From contig NZ_AQPN01000127.1 of the NCBI RefSeq assembly GCF_000403135.1, forward strand, positions 1 to 46,500: 46,500 nt of DNA, in the 5' to 3' direction. Both the position numbers and the translations under genes were made by a program. The notes below the pieces were generated by a model, which had not been told where the DNA came from, made no database searches, and saw only the letters and a list, made by a program, of their open reading frames with translations. This document shows positions 27,539 to 35,350 of the stretch, piece by piece. The stretch's first letter is position 1, and every line of letters begins with the position of its first letter. The DNA comes from Arcticibacter svalbardensis MN12-7. Lineage in GTDB: Bacteria; Bacteroidota; Bacteroidia; Sphingobacteriales; Sphingobacteriaceae.

Positions 27539-28035
27539 TATACTTTAGTTATATCCTTTTTAGCTAATAATACAGCACCTACCATCGCTGAAAGCAGCAA
27601 AATAGATGATACTTCAAAAGGAAGTAAAAATTCTTTAAATAACACTTTTCCAAGATTTCGCACTAATCCTATATCAGGGTTTTTCAACAAAACAGGATCT
27701 GATGCATGTAATAATTTTAACGAACCTGCTACAGTTAAAAGCAAACACAGACCTGCGATTACACCTACCACCTTTAACAGGTTAGATTTCATCGGTTCAG
27801 ATTCCTTGTTTAAATTTAAAAGCATAAGCACATATAGGAATAAGACTAATATAGCTCCCATATAGACAATGAAATTTACAATAGCCAGAAATTGTGCATT
27901 AAGTAAGATATAATGTATGGAAAAGGTGAAAAAAGTCACAATCAGATACAGCACACTATACACTGGGTTTTTAGAAAAAATAACCAGTAGTGAAAAAAAG
28001 ATAGATAGAAAAGCAACGAAATAGAATAAGTTCAT
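27538..28035 (-). CDS. nuoJ: NADH-quinone oxidoreductase subunit J
   Basis: Membrane subunit of complex I near the quinone site, 165 residues and five predicted helices. Family segments are NPVYSVLYLIVTFFTFSIHYILLNAQFLAIVNFIVYMGAILVLFLYVLMLLN and, near the end, FEVSSILLLSAMVGAVLLAKKD. It follows nuoI after 54 bp; that gap contains a perfect TAACTTTG element, so an extra internal promoter may drive nuoJ-nuoN. It is coupled to nuoK by a one-base overlap. Confidence 0.96.
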   Translation of the reverse strand: MNLFYFVAFLSIFFSLLVIFSKNPVYSVLYLIVTFFTFSIHYILLNAQFLAIVNFIVYMGAILVLFLYVLMLLNLNKESEPMKSNLLKVVGVIAGLCLLLTVAGSLKLLHASDPVLLKNPDIGLVRNLGKVLFKEFLLPFEVSSILLLSAMVGAVLLAKKDITKV

Positions 28036-28074
28036 TAACTCAGTGGATTTTACTTTAATTTACAGTTATAGAAT

Positions 28075-28082
28075 CAAAGTTA
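28075..28082 (-). promoter_or_regulatory. Possible internal promoter before nuoJ
   Basis: TAACTTTG on the minus strand (perfect TAnnTTTG) in the 54-bp nuoI-nuoJ gap; a TTG lies 16 nt upstream in the 3' end of nuoI, slightly close for the usual spacing. Confidence 0.3.
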
Positions 28083-28089
28083 TAATATT

Positions 28090-28587
28090 TTATGGTTTCA
28101 ATGGTTCCTCAACGAGCTTATCTTTCCCGAAGATAAAATCCTTTCTCAGATAATCGGCCTCCAAAAATGGACCATCCAGATAGATCGCTTCTTTAGGACA
28201 AGCTTCCTCACATAATCCACAAAAAATACAACGCAACATGTTTATTTCATAAACAGCGGCATACTTTTCTTCTCTATAAAGATTCTCTTCACCCTTCTTA
28301 CGTTCAGCAGCTTCCATGGTAATTGCTTCAGCCGGACATGCCAAAGCACACAATCCACAAGCAGTACACCTTTCCTTACCATTCTCATCTCTTTTAAGAG
28401 AATGCAAACCACGCCAGTTTTCTGACATCGGTCTAAGCTCCTCAGGATAAAAAATAGTTTCCCTCTTCTTGAAAATATGCTTGAATGTAATAGCCAGACC
28501 TTTTGCTATGGATGGCAGATAAATCTTCTCCCCAAAGCTCATTGGCTTCTGTTCTAGTACTTTTTTTCTATTACTTAAGGACTCCAT
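28090..28587 (-). CDS. nuoI: NADH-quinone oxidoreductase subunit I (two 4Fe-4S clusters)
   Basis: Peripheral-arm ferredoxin-like subunit carrying clusters N6a and N6b of complex I. It is 165 residues with two CxxCxxCxxxCP motifs: Cys74/77/80/84 (CTACGLCALACP) and Cys120/123/126/130 (CIFCGLCEEACP). The N-terminal LAITFKHIFKKRETIFYPEE segment is the usual membrane-surface helix. It begins 5 bp after nuoH. All eight ligands are present, so it should be functional. Confidence 0.97.
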   Translation of the reverse strand: MESLSNRKKVLEQKPMSFGEKIYLPSIAKGLAITFKHIFKKRETIFYPEELRPMSENWRGLHSLKRDENGKERCTACGLCALACPAEAITMEAAERKKGEENLYREEKYAAVYEINMLRCIFCGLCEEACPKEAIYLDGPFLEADYLRKDFIFGKDKLVEEPLKP

Positions 28588-28592
28588 AAATT

Positions 28593-29642
28593 TTATAATA
28601 AATCTTTAACCGTAATCCAAATTCCAGTTACAACAATGTTTGCTATGGAAAGTGGAATCAAAACCTTCCATCCCAGATTCATCAGCTGGTCATATCTAAA
28701 CCGTGGAACCGTCCAGCGAATCCACATAAAAAAGAAGATGAAAAAGAATATTTTAGCAAAAAGGAAAAGAACACCTAATACAGCAATGATATTGGCTGAC
28801 AGCCCCAGATCATTCATAAATGGGAAATTATAGCCGCCAAAATATAAAGTAGACATCACAGCAGAAGATACAAACATGTTGATATATTCAGAAAACAGGA
28901 ATGCTCCCAGCTTAAATCCAGAATACTCTGTATGGTATCCGGCAACTAGTTCATTTTCACTTTCAGGTAAATCAAATGGTGTTCTGTTACACTCAGCAAA
29001 AGAGCAAACCAAAAATATCAGAAATCCGATAGGCTGACAAAAGAAGTTCCATGAAAACCATCCGTTTTGCCAAAATCCGTTTTGTTGCTCCGCAATCTCC
29101 CTCAAGGATAAAGTCTGGGTTACCATTAGAAGCGCGATCAATGATAATCCCATTGCAATTTCATAACTTATATTCTGAGAAGCTGCACGGACAGATCCCA
29201 TCAGAGAATATTTATTATTAGAAGACCAACCGGCAATCATAATTCCATAAACACCCAGAGATACCACACCGAATATATATAATATGCCAACATTTATATT
29301 GGCAACCTGAAGCTGTATCACACGATCACCTATCGTAACATCTTGTCCCCATGGAATAACCGCACTCCCAATACTGGCAGTAAGAAGGGCCAGGCAAGGT
29401 GCTGCAATAAAAAGAAATGGATTTGACTGCGAAGGGATAATTTCTTCCTTAAAGAACATCTTACCTCCATCAGCCAAAGGCTGGAATACACCAAAAGGAC
29501 CGGCCCTATGCGGACCCACTCGACCTTGAATATAACCGGCAATTTTTCTTTCGGCCAACGTAGAATACGCTGCAATACCTAAAGTAATCAGAAATATTAC
29601 TGATACTAAAACTACCTTTTCTATAACAAATGTTAATTCCAT
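28593..29642 (-). CDS. nuoH: NADH-quinone oxidoreductase subunit H
   Basis: Membrane subunit that forms much of the quinone chamber of complex I, 349 residues and about eight or nine helices. Hallmarks are YSTLAERKIAGYIQGRVGPHRAGPFG, PLADGGKMFFKEEIIPSQSNPFLF, CSFAECNRTPFDLPESENELVAGYHTEYSG and WIRWTVPRFRYDQLMNLGWKVLIPLS. The quinone-channel acidic loop (ENELVAGYHTEYSG) is intact. It overlaps the nuoG stop by one base and precedes nuoI by 5 bp. Confidence 0.97.
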   Translation of the reverse strand: MELTFVIEKVVLVSVIFLITLGIAAYSTLAERKIAGYIQGRVGPHRAGPFGVFQPLADGGKMFFKEEIIPSQSNPFLFIAAPCLALLTASIGSAVIPWGQDVTIGDRVIQLQVANINVGILYIFGVVSLGVYGIMIAGWSSNNKYSLMGSVRAASQNISYEIAMGLSLIALLMVTQTLSLREIAEQQNGFWQNGWFSWNFFCQPIGFLIFLVCSFAECNRTPFDLPESENELVAGYHTEYSGFKLGAFLFSEYINMFVSSAVMSTLYFGGYNFPFMNDLGLSANIIAVLGVLFLFAKIFFFIFFFMWIRWTVPRFRYDQLMNLGWKVLIPLSIANIVVTGIWITVKDLL

Positions 29643-30646
29643 TAATGTCTTGTTACTCTTTCAAATTCTTCAATATTCGCCTCTTTCAAAGCAGGATTCT
29701 TTCTGATTACTGCAGGCGGATTCGCTAATTCATAGTGATTAGAAGAAATCACCGAATGATGCGAAATCTTTCTAGGTCCTTCAATTGTCCATTCACTTGT
29801 ATTTTTCCTTTCAAAACGGCAGGTATTACAAATAAAAGATTCCACTTCACCATTTACGTCCTTACGCGCTGTAACACGAAGAACCTCTTCACCCTTATAC
29901 CATAAAGTCACTTTTCCTGAACATTTATCGCAGTCGCAATGCGCATCCACAGGTTTTGTAAACCAAACCCTATTTTTAAAGCGGAATGTTTTATCAGTAA
30001 GTGCTCCAACAGGGCAGACGTCAATCACATTCCCTGAAAAGTCATTATCAATCGCTTTTTCAATATAAGTTGATATTTCAGATGCGTCTCCTCTACCGAG
30101 AATTCCATGCTCACGATGATCAGTAATCTGATCAGCCACATAAACACAACGGTAACATAAAATACAGCGTGTCATATGAAGCTGAATCTTATCACCTATA
30201 TCTATTTTTTCAAAAGTTCTACGCTCAAACTCATAGCGGGTACCCTCACTACCATGTTCATAGCCCAAATCCTGAAGTTTACATTCTCCAGCCTGATCAC
30301 ATATCGGGCAGTCCAGCGGATGATTAAGCAGCAGCATTTCTACAATACCCTTTCTCGCTTCCACAACTTCAGGAGAGGTGATATTTTGCACCTCCATACC
30401 ATCCATCACACCCGTACGGCATGAAGCAATAAGTTTAGGCATAGGGCGCGGATCTTTATCCGAACCTTTACTCACTTTAACCAAACAGGTACGGCATTTA
30501 CCACCACTACCTTCTAATTTCGAATAATAGCACATTGCCGGAGGAACAATATCTCCGCCAATAAGTCTTGCAGCATTCAGGATAGTTGTTCCTGCATCCA
30601 CTTCAATACTTATACCATCTATTGTTACTTTAACTCTTTCAGCCAT
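29642..30646 (-). CDS. nuoG: NADH-quinone oxidoreductase subunit G, short form without the molybdopterin-fold domain
   Basis: Electron-transfer subunit of complex I with 334 residues, against 700-900 in Proteobacteria. Present are the N-terminal 2Fe-2S ferredoxin domain (Cys39, 51, 54 and 76), the His-Cys 4Fe-4S site (His109, Cys113, 116 and 122), the next 4Fe-4S site (Cys161, 164, 167 and 211), and a remnant Cys-rich domain (Cys237, 239, 242, 273 and 276) where other NuoG proteins begin the molybdopterin-oxidoreductase-like part. That large C-terminal domain is missing. The reading frame closes cleanly at a stop that overlaps nuoH by one base, so this is a natural short form, as I recall from other Bacteroidota, rather than a truncation. 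Confidence 0.93.
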   Translation of the reverse strand: MAERVKVTIDGISIEVDAGTTILNAARLIGGDIVPPAMCYYSKLEGSGGKCRTCLVKVSKGSDKDPRPMPKLIASCRTGVMDGMEVQNITSPEVVEARKGIVEMLLLNHPLDCPICDQAGECKLQDLGYEHGSEGTRYEFERRTFEKIDIGDKIQLHMTRCILCYRCVYVADQITDHREHGILGRGDASEISTYIEKAIDNDFSGNVIDVCPVGALTDKTFRFKNRVWFTKPVDAHCDCDKCSGKVTLWYKGEEVLRVTARKDVNGEVESFICNTCRFERKNTSEWTIEGPRKISHHSVISSNHYELANPPAVIRKNPALKEANIEEFERVTRH

Positions 30647-30664
30647 GTTAAAGGACCATTTATA

Positions 30665-32032
30665 TTAATTAGCAGCAATTGTTTCAGCCTTTGGCAAAGG
30701 ATCTGCGTAATGTGCCAAGCCGTAATTTCTTCCCATCGCTTCTTCTGCATGTGATACATGCCATTCGAACTCATCTCTGAAATGACGAATTGCACTGGCA
30801 ACAGGCCAGGCAGCAGCATCACCCAATGGGCAAATTGTATTTCCTTCTATTTTTTTCGCTACATCTACCAGCAAATCAAGATCACTTAATTTACCATGAC
30901 CATATTCAAGACGGTGAAGTACCTTTTCCATCCATCCCGTTCCCTCACGACAAGGAGAACACTGACCACAGCTTTCATGATGATAAAACCGGGAAAAGTT
31001 CCAGGTATTTCTTACGATACATTGATCTTCATCAAAAACGACAAAACCACCCGATCCCATCATGGTACCGGAAGCAAATGCCCCTTCAGCTAAGGATTCA
31101 TAAGACATCAGTCTATTTTCACCAGTAGTTAATTTCAGAATCAGGTTAGCAGGAAGAATAGGAACAGAAGAACCTCCAGCTACAACCGCTTTTAGTCGCT
31201 TCCCATTTGCCATTCCACCACAATATTCATCCGAATAAATAAACTCCTCTACAGGAACACCGAGTTCAATTTCATAAACTCCCGGATTTTTAATATTTCC
31301 AGAAGCAGATATTAGCTTCGTTCCTGTACTTCTTCCAATTCCTAACTTAGCATACTCTTCAGCTCCATCATTAATTATCGGAACTACTGCAGCTATAGAT
31401 TCCACATTATTTACTACAGTGGGGCAATTATACAATCCCGAAATAGCAGGAAATGGAGGTTTAATCCTTGGATTGCCTCTCTTCCCTTCAAGGGATTCAA
31501 TAAGCGCAGTTTCTTCACCACAAATATAGGCACCACCACCAGGTTGTACATATAGTTCCAGATCATAACCCGTTCCCAATATATTCTTTCCAAGGAAACC
31601 TTCAGCCTTTGCTTCAGCAATTGCGCGTTCAAGGATCCTGATCTGAGGCATCATTTCGCCCCTTACATAGATATATGATGTCTTTGCACCTAATGCATAA
31701 CTGGCGACTATCATCCCCTCAATTAACAGATGAGGAATATGCGTCATCAGATAACGGTCCTTGAATGTACCAGGTTCCGACTCATCAGCATTACACACCA
31801 GGTATCGTGGCTTTCCTTCCGGTTTGGCAAGGAAACTCCATTTCATTCCTGTAGGAAATCCCGCTCCTCCTCGTCCTCTAAGTCCAGACTTTTTCACTTC
31901 TTCCACAACATCCTCAGTAGACATTGTTTTTAAAGCTTTTTCTACAGCACGGTAACCACCATGTTTGCGATAAACTTCAAAAGAGTTAATTCCAGGAACG
32001 TTTATATTTTCAAGTAATAATTTCCGTCCCAT
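30665..32032 (-). CDS. nuoF: NADH-quinone oxidoreductase subunit F (NADH/FMN/4Fe-4S)
   Basis: NADH-oxidising flavoprotein of complex I, 455 residues. The glycine-rich RGRGGAGFPTGMKWSF loop and NADESEPGTFKDR bind NADH/FMN, PGGGAYICGEETALIESLEGKRG is the second nucleotide segment, and the N3 4Fe-4S ligands are in SCGQCSPCREGTGW plus the Cys of NTICPLGDAAAWP. It overlaps the nuoE stop by one base and precedes nuoG by 18 bp. Its presence with NuoE shows that this is a true NADH-linked complex I, not a ferredoxin- or F420-linked variant. Confidence 0.98.
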   Translation of the reverse strand: MGRKLLLENINVPGINSFEVYRKHGGYRAVEKALKTMSTEDVVEEVKKSGLRGRGGAGFPTGMKWSFLAKPEGKPRYLVCNADESEPGTFKDRYLMTHIPHLLIEGMIVASYALGAKTSYIYVRGEMMPQIRILERAIAEAKAEGFLGKNILGTGYDLELYVQPGGGAYICGEETALIESLEGKRGNPRIKPPFPAISGLYNCPTVVNNVESIAAVVPIINDGAEEYAKLGIGRSTGTKLISASGNIKNPGVYEIELGVPVEEFIYSDEYCGGMANGKRLKAVVAGGSSVPILPANLILKLTTGENRLMSYESLAEGAFASGTMMGSGGFVVFDEDQCIVRNTWNFSRFYHHESCGQCSPCREGTGWMEKVLHRLEYGHGKLSDLDLLVDVAKKIEGNTICPLGDAAAWPVASAIRHFRDEFEWHVSHAEEAMGRNYGLAHYADPLPKAETIAAN

Positions 32033-32571
32033 TATAATATAATTTGTGCCTTTTCAGCAGTTGTCAGACGTAACCGATCAATCAGCTCATCAACCGATGC
32101 AGCTGTCAAATTCTCATAAAACGTATATTCAGGAGCAATTTGAAGCACAGGTCCCATACCACATGCGGCAAGACACTCTACACCACGCCAACTAAATAAA
32201 CCATCCGCCGTCACTTCCCCCTCTTTTACATTCAGCTTTTCCTCTATATGTTTCATGATTTTTTCTGCACCAACCAGACAACAAGGTCCCGTACGGCAAA
32301 CTTCCAGCATATACTTGCCGGGAGGTTTAAGAAAAAACATACTATAAAAGGTAGCCACTTCATACACCTCGATAGGTTTAAGCTGTAAAAAGTCTGCCAC
32401 TTTATCCATCAACGGACTACTCACCCAACCATATTCTGCCTGTACAAGATGAAGTATGGGCAATAAGGCTGACTTTTGTCTATCTTCCGGATAGCGTAAC
32501 AAAATCTCGTTGAACTTTACTAATAGCTCAGGAGTAAAAATAATTTCATCTGTTTCAGATATTTTAAGCAT
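32032..32571 (-). CDS. nuoE: NADH-quinone oxidoreductase subunit E (2Fe-2S)
   Basis: Thioredoxin-fold 2Fe-2S subunit (cluster N1a) that pairs with NuoF, 179 residues. The ligands are in CRTGPC (Cys-x4-Cys) and CLAACGMGP (Cys-x3-Cys); the N-terminal helical part includes ALLPILHLVQAEYGWVSSPLMDKVADFL. Its start overlaps the end of nuoD by 8 bp and its stop overlaps nuoF by one base. Length and motifs are typical. Confidence 0.97.
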   Translation of the reverse strand: MLKISETDEIIFTPELLVKFNEILLRYPEDRQKSALLPILHLVQAEYGWVSSPLMDKVADFLQLKPIEVYEVATFYSMFFLKPPGKYMLEVCRTGPCCLVGAEKIMKHIEEKLNVKEGEVTADGLFSWRGVECLAACGMGPVLQIAPEYTFYENLTAASVDELIDRLRLTTAEKAQIIL

Positions 32572-33772
32572 CTAGTTCTCCCGCAATTACATTTAAACTA
32601 CTTAAATTAATTATAGCATCCGAAAGCAACATTCCACTGCTCATCGGAGCATACATCTGGTAATTTATAAAACTAGGTCTTCTGAAATGCAATCTATATG
32701 GAGTTCGTCCCCCATCATTTACCAGATAAAAACCAAGTTCGCCATTACCTCCTTCAACACAATGATAAACTTCCGTTTTTGGACTATCAATCTCACCCAT
32801 TACTATCTTAAAATGATAAATAAGGGCTTCCATGTTGTTATATACTTCTTCTTTTGGAGGAAGGTAAATATCAGGAACATCGGCATGAAATATACCTTTA
32901 GGTTCCTTTTCAATCTTTTCTAAAGCTTGTTCAATAATGCGTATACTCTGGTACATTTCTTCATTACGAACCATGTACCGATCGTACACATCACCTGTTT
33001 CCCCAACAGGAACATCAAAGTCAAAGTCTTCATAAGAAGAATATGGCTCATTTGCACGAACATCATAATCAACACCACATGCCCGTAAAATTGGTCCCGT
33101 CCAGCTATAATCTAATGCAGTTTGCGCATCGACAGCAGCAACACCAACCGTACGATCCATAAAAATGCGGCTCCTTGTAAAAAGAACCTCAAACTCTTTT
33201 AGAACCGGAACATAATTTTTGATAAATTTCTTAATTTTAGCAAAAGCTATATCATTAAAGTCGCGTTCAAATCCACCTATTCGGCCAATATTTGTAGTTA
33301 AGCGTGCCCCACAAATTTCCTCGTAAATCTCATAGATATGCTCACGCTGTTCCATTAAGTACAAGAATCCTGAATAAGCTCCTGTATCTACTCCTAATAT
33401 TCCATTACAAACCAAATGATCCGATATTCGGGCTAGCTCCATCACAATTACACGCATGTAATCAACCCTTTTAGGGGTCTGAATGCCCAACAACTTCTCT
33501 ACAGTCATATGCCATCCCATATTATTTATAGGGGAAGAGCAGTAATTCATTCGATCTGTTAATGGTGTAATCTGATAATAAGGCCTGTGCTCTGCAATTT
33601 TTTCAAATGCTCTGTGAATATAGCCAATAGTAGAAACGCCACTTATAATACGCTCACCGTCCATTTCCAGAACGTTCTGGAACACCCCATGCGTAGACGG
33701 ATGAGTTGGACCAAGATTTAGCGTAGTCGTCTCTTTACGATCTAATGCATGTGTTATAGTGGGTTCATTCAT
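32564..33772 (-). CDS. nuoD: NADH-quinone oxidoreductase subunit D
   Basis: 49-kDa-type subunit that, with NuoB, frames the quinone-reduction site. It is 402 residues, homologous to NiFe-hydrogenase large subunits but without the metal-site cysteines. Hallmarks are LGPTHPSTHGVFQNVLEMDGE (quinone-site His/Tyr region), GYIHRAFEKIAEHRPYYQITPLTDRMNY, ICGARLTTNIGRIGG and the C-terminus GGRTPYRLHFRRPSFINYQ. It is separate from nuoC (2-bp gap), unlike the fused nuoCD of Escherichia coli. It overlaps nuoE by 8 bp. Confidence 0.98.
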   Translation of the reverse strand: MNEPTITHALDRKETTTLNLGPTHPSTHGVFQNVLEMDGERIISGVSTIGYIHRAFEKIAEHRPYYQITPLTDRMNYCSSPINNMGWHMTVEKLLGIQTPKRVDYMRVIVMELARISDHLVCNGILGVDTGAYSGFLYLMEQREHIYEIYEEICGARLTTNIGRIGGFERDFNDIAFAKIKKFIKNYVPVLKEFEVLFTRSRIFMDRTVGVAAVDAQTALDYSWTGPILRACGVDYDVRANEPYSSYEDFDFDVPVGETGDVYDRYMVRNEEMYQSIRIIEQALEKIEKEPKGIFHADVPDIYLPPKEEVYNNMEALIYHFKIVMGEIDSPKTEVYHCVEGGNGELGFYLVNDGGRTPYRLHFRRPSFINYQMYAPMSSGMLLSDAIINLSSLNVIAGELDA

Positions 33773-33774
33773 GT

Positions 33775-34272
33775 TTATCTTCCGAAGAAAAAGTCTTTTT
33801 TATCAACACGATTCGGATCTTCCAACGGAAATTCCTTTCTCATTGGAAAAGCTACCATGTCATCCATATTTAATATACGGCGCAGATCGGGATGCCCTTC
33901 AAAGTTTACCCCATAAAAATCATACGTCTCACGCTCCATCCAATCCGCACCTCTCCATAAAACAAACGCAGTTGGTATAGATGGATGTTCATCTTCCAGG
34001 AAAACCTTAATTCGGATACGCACATTTTTCCTGAAATTATGCAAATGATAAATCACTCCTATAGGCAATTTTGCTTCCGGAAAATGTATTCCTGTTATAT
34101 CAGTAAGAAAATTGAAGCCAAGTTCCGTTTTTAGGAAAGTCAGCACATCAATAATCGTCTCTTTACTCGTCTCAAAAGTCAGCAACCCTATTGGCTCGCT
34201 AAATTCAAAAGTTTGTTCACCAAACCTAGCCGATATCTGTTCTATTAAAGCTGTATTGCTTATCTTTTCCAT
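33775..34272 (-). CDS. nuoC: NADH-quinone oxidoreductase subunit C
   Basis: 30-kDa-type peripheral subunit of complex I, 165 residues. The family signature is at the C-terminal half: WRGADWMERETYDFYGVNFEGHPDLRRIL followed by FPMRKEFPLEDPNRV. The start overlaps the nuoB stop by one base and nuoD begins 2 bp after its stop. It is encoded separately from nuoD. Nothing unusual is seen. Confidence 0.97.
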   Translation of the reverse strand: MEKISNTALIEQISARFGEQTFEFSEPIGLLTFETSKETIIDVLTFLKTELGFNFLTDITGIHFPEAKLPIGVIYHLHNFRKNVRIRIKVFLEDEHPSIPTAFVLWRGADWMERETYDFYGVNFEGHPDLRRILNMDDMVAFPMRKEFPLEDPNRVDKKDFFFGR

Positions 34273-34814
34273 TACTGAATACCGTATTTATTAAGTAACT
34301 CCTTATATTCAGCTGAATTTCTGCGACGCATTGGCTCATCACGTACCAACTCCTGAAGCTTAAGCACACCACTTAATATAGCTTCCGGTCGGGGTGGACA
34401 TCCCGGTACATATACATCTACCGGAATCACTTCATCTATTCCCTGAAGTACAGAATAACTATCAAAGATTCCTCCACTTGTCGCACAAGCACCAACAGCA
34501 ATAACCCAACGGGGTTCGGCCATCTGTATATATACCTGTCTTAAAACAGGTGCCATTTTCTTCGCAATCGTTCCCATAACAAGCAACATGTCTGCCTGAC
34601 GTGGAGAAAAAGAAGGCCTTTCTGATCCAAATCTTGCTAAATCATAATGTGCTCCCATGGTGGCCATAAATTCAATTCCACAACAAGATGTTGCAAAAGG
34701 CAATGGCCATAACGAATTTGCACGAGCTAAGCCGACCACTTTATCAAAAGAAGTTGCAAAAAAACCGGAGCCTTCAATACCCGCAGGTGCTTCGGCTAAT
34801 TTTATATCACTCAT
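34272..34814 (-). CDS. nuoB: NADH-quinone oxidoreductase subunit B (cluster N2)
   Basis: PSST-type subunit carrying the terminal 4Fe-4S cluster N2 that reduces quinone. It is 180 residues, with the ligand Cys pair 44-45 (SCCGIEF), Cys110 (GACATSGG) and Cys139 (PGCPPRPEA) all present. It is the first gene after a 106-bp gap from nuoA that contains a terminator-like hairpin and a good promoter, so nuoB-nuoN may form a separately started transcription unit. It overlaps nuoC by one base. Confidence 0.98.
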   Translation of the reverse strand: MSDIKLAEAPAGIEGSGFFATSFDKVVGLARANSLWPLPFATSCCGIEFMATMGAHYDLARFGSERPSFSPRQADMLLVMGTIAKKMAPVLRQVYIQMAEPRWVIAVGACATSGGIFDSYSVLQGIDEVIPVDVYVPGCPPRPEAILSGVLKLQELVRDEPMRRRNSAEYKELLNKYGIQ

Positions 34815-34831
34815 CTTATTTCTTTTGAATT

Positions 34832-34864
34832 AAAAAAACTCATTCCAATATGTTTGAAATGAGT
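34832..34864 (-). terminator. Terminator-like hairpin between nuoA and nuoB
   Basis: On the minus strand a 9-bp stem with one G-T wobble (arms 34856-34864 and 34838-34846, 9-nt loop) runs straight into six T residues (34832-34837). It would end or attenuate transcripts coming from nuoA before nuoB. Confidence 0.65.
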
Positions 34865-34865
34865 C

Positions 34866-34897
34866 CAAATTTACAAATTTAGAATTGCATGTTGCAA
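34866..34897 (-). promoter_or_regulatory. Promoter of nuoB-nuoN
   Basis: Minus strand: TTG at 34895-34897, a 21-nt spacer, then TAAATTTG at 34866-34873, a full match to the Bacteroidota consensus TTG-N17-23-TAnnTTTG. A second TAAATTTG abuts it (34874-34881). The predicted start, about 34860, falls inside the upstream arm of the hairpin at 34838-34864. Confidence 0.65.
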
Positions 34898-34920
34898 CAG
34901 CTTGGTTATTTAGAAACATT

Positions 34921-35295
34921 CTAATCGCCCCATTCTATTGCTTTCTTCTTAATTACATAGATATATCCCAACAGCAATGTTGCCATAAATATAAACATCT
35001 CGATTAATCCCTCTACACCAAATTCACGGAAGTTAACCGCCCATGGATACATAAAAATCACTTCGATATCAAATAAAACAAACAAAATTGCTACTAGAAA
35101 ATACTTAATGGATACCGGAGTTCGTGCATTTCCAACAACCTCTATACCTGCTTCAAAAGGACTTAATTTATCTGCGGTCTTCCGCTTAGGTCCAATCAAA
35201 TGCGTTATAGTCATTGTTAAGACCACAAACCCTAATGCAACTAGCATTTGAAACAATATAGGTAAGTAATCTACCGGTAAACTTTGAACTTCCAT
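34921..35295 (-). CDS. nuoA: NADH-quinone oxidoreductase subunit A
   Basis: Small membrane subunit of complex I, 124 residues and three helices. Family features are the N-terminal helix DYLPILFQMLVALGFVVLTMTI, the loop KLSPFEAGIEVVGNARTPVSIKYFLVAILFVLFDIEVIFMYPWAV (acidic Asp/Glu in helix 2) and the final helix before KKKAIEWGD. The usual loop Cys near PFE-G is replaced by Ala (FEAGIE), as in many bacteria. It has its own promoter 18 bp upstream and is separated from nuoB by a terminator-like hairpin. Confidence 0.97.
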   Translation of the reverse strand: MEVQSLPVDYLPILFQMLVALGFVVLTMTITHLIGPKRKTADKLSPFEAGIEVVGNARTPVSIKYFLVAILFVLFDIEVIFMYPWAVNFREFGVEGLIEMFIFMATLLLGYIYVIKKKAIEWGD

Positions 35296-35312
35296 AGAAT
35301 TAAATGTTTTGA

Positions 35313-35320
35313 CAAATATA
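35313..35320 (-). promoter_or_regulatory. -7 element of the nuoA promoter
   Basis: TATATTTG on the minus strand, a perfect TAnnTTTG, directly after the terminator of the preceding TPR gene and 18 bp from the nuoA ATG. No obvious -33 TTG is found. Confidence 0.5.
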
Positions 35321-35350
35321 AATAAAGAGCCTGTATTAGGCTCTTTATTT
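35320..35350 (-). terminator. Terminator of the TonB cluster, downstream of the TPR gene
   Basis: Perfect 12-bp stem AAATAAAGAGCC (35320-35331) / GGCTCTTTATTT (35339-35350) with a 7-nt loop, beginning at the stop codon of the TPR gene. A/T-rich ends allow use in either direction. Confidence 0.8.

Noticed and set aside
27521-27865. Open frame of 114 codons on the plus strand
   Set aside because: Antisense to nuoJ and crossing the nuoJ/nuoK junction; a shadow of the hydrophobic codons.
29642-30646. NuoG as a pseudogene truncated by a premature stop
   Set aside because: The stop overlaps the nuoH start by one base and no coding remnant of the missing domain follows, so the short form is natural.
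30790-31128. Open frame of 112 codons on the plus strand
   Set aside because: It lies wholly antisense to nuoF, whose motifs are intact; composition is that of a reverse-strand shadow (His/Pro/Gln-rich).
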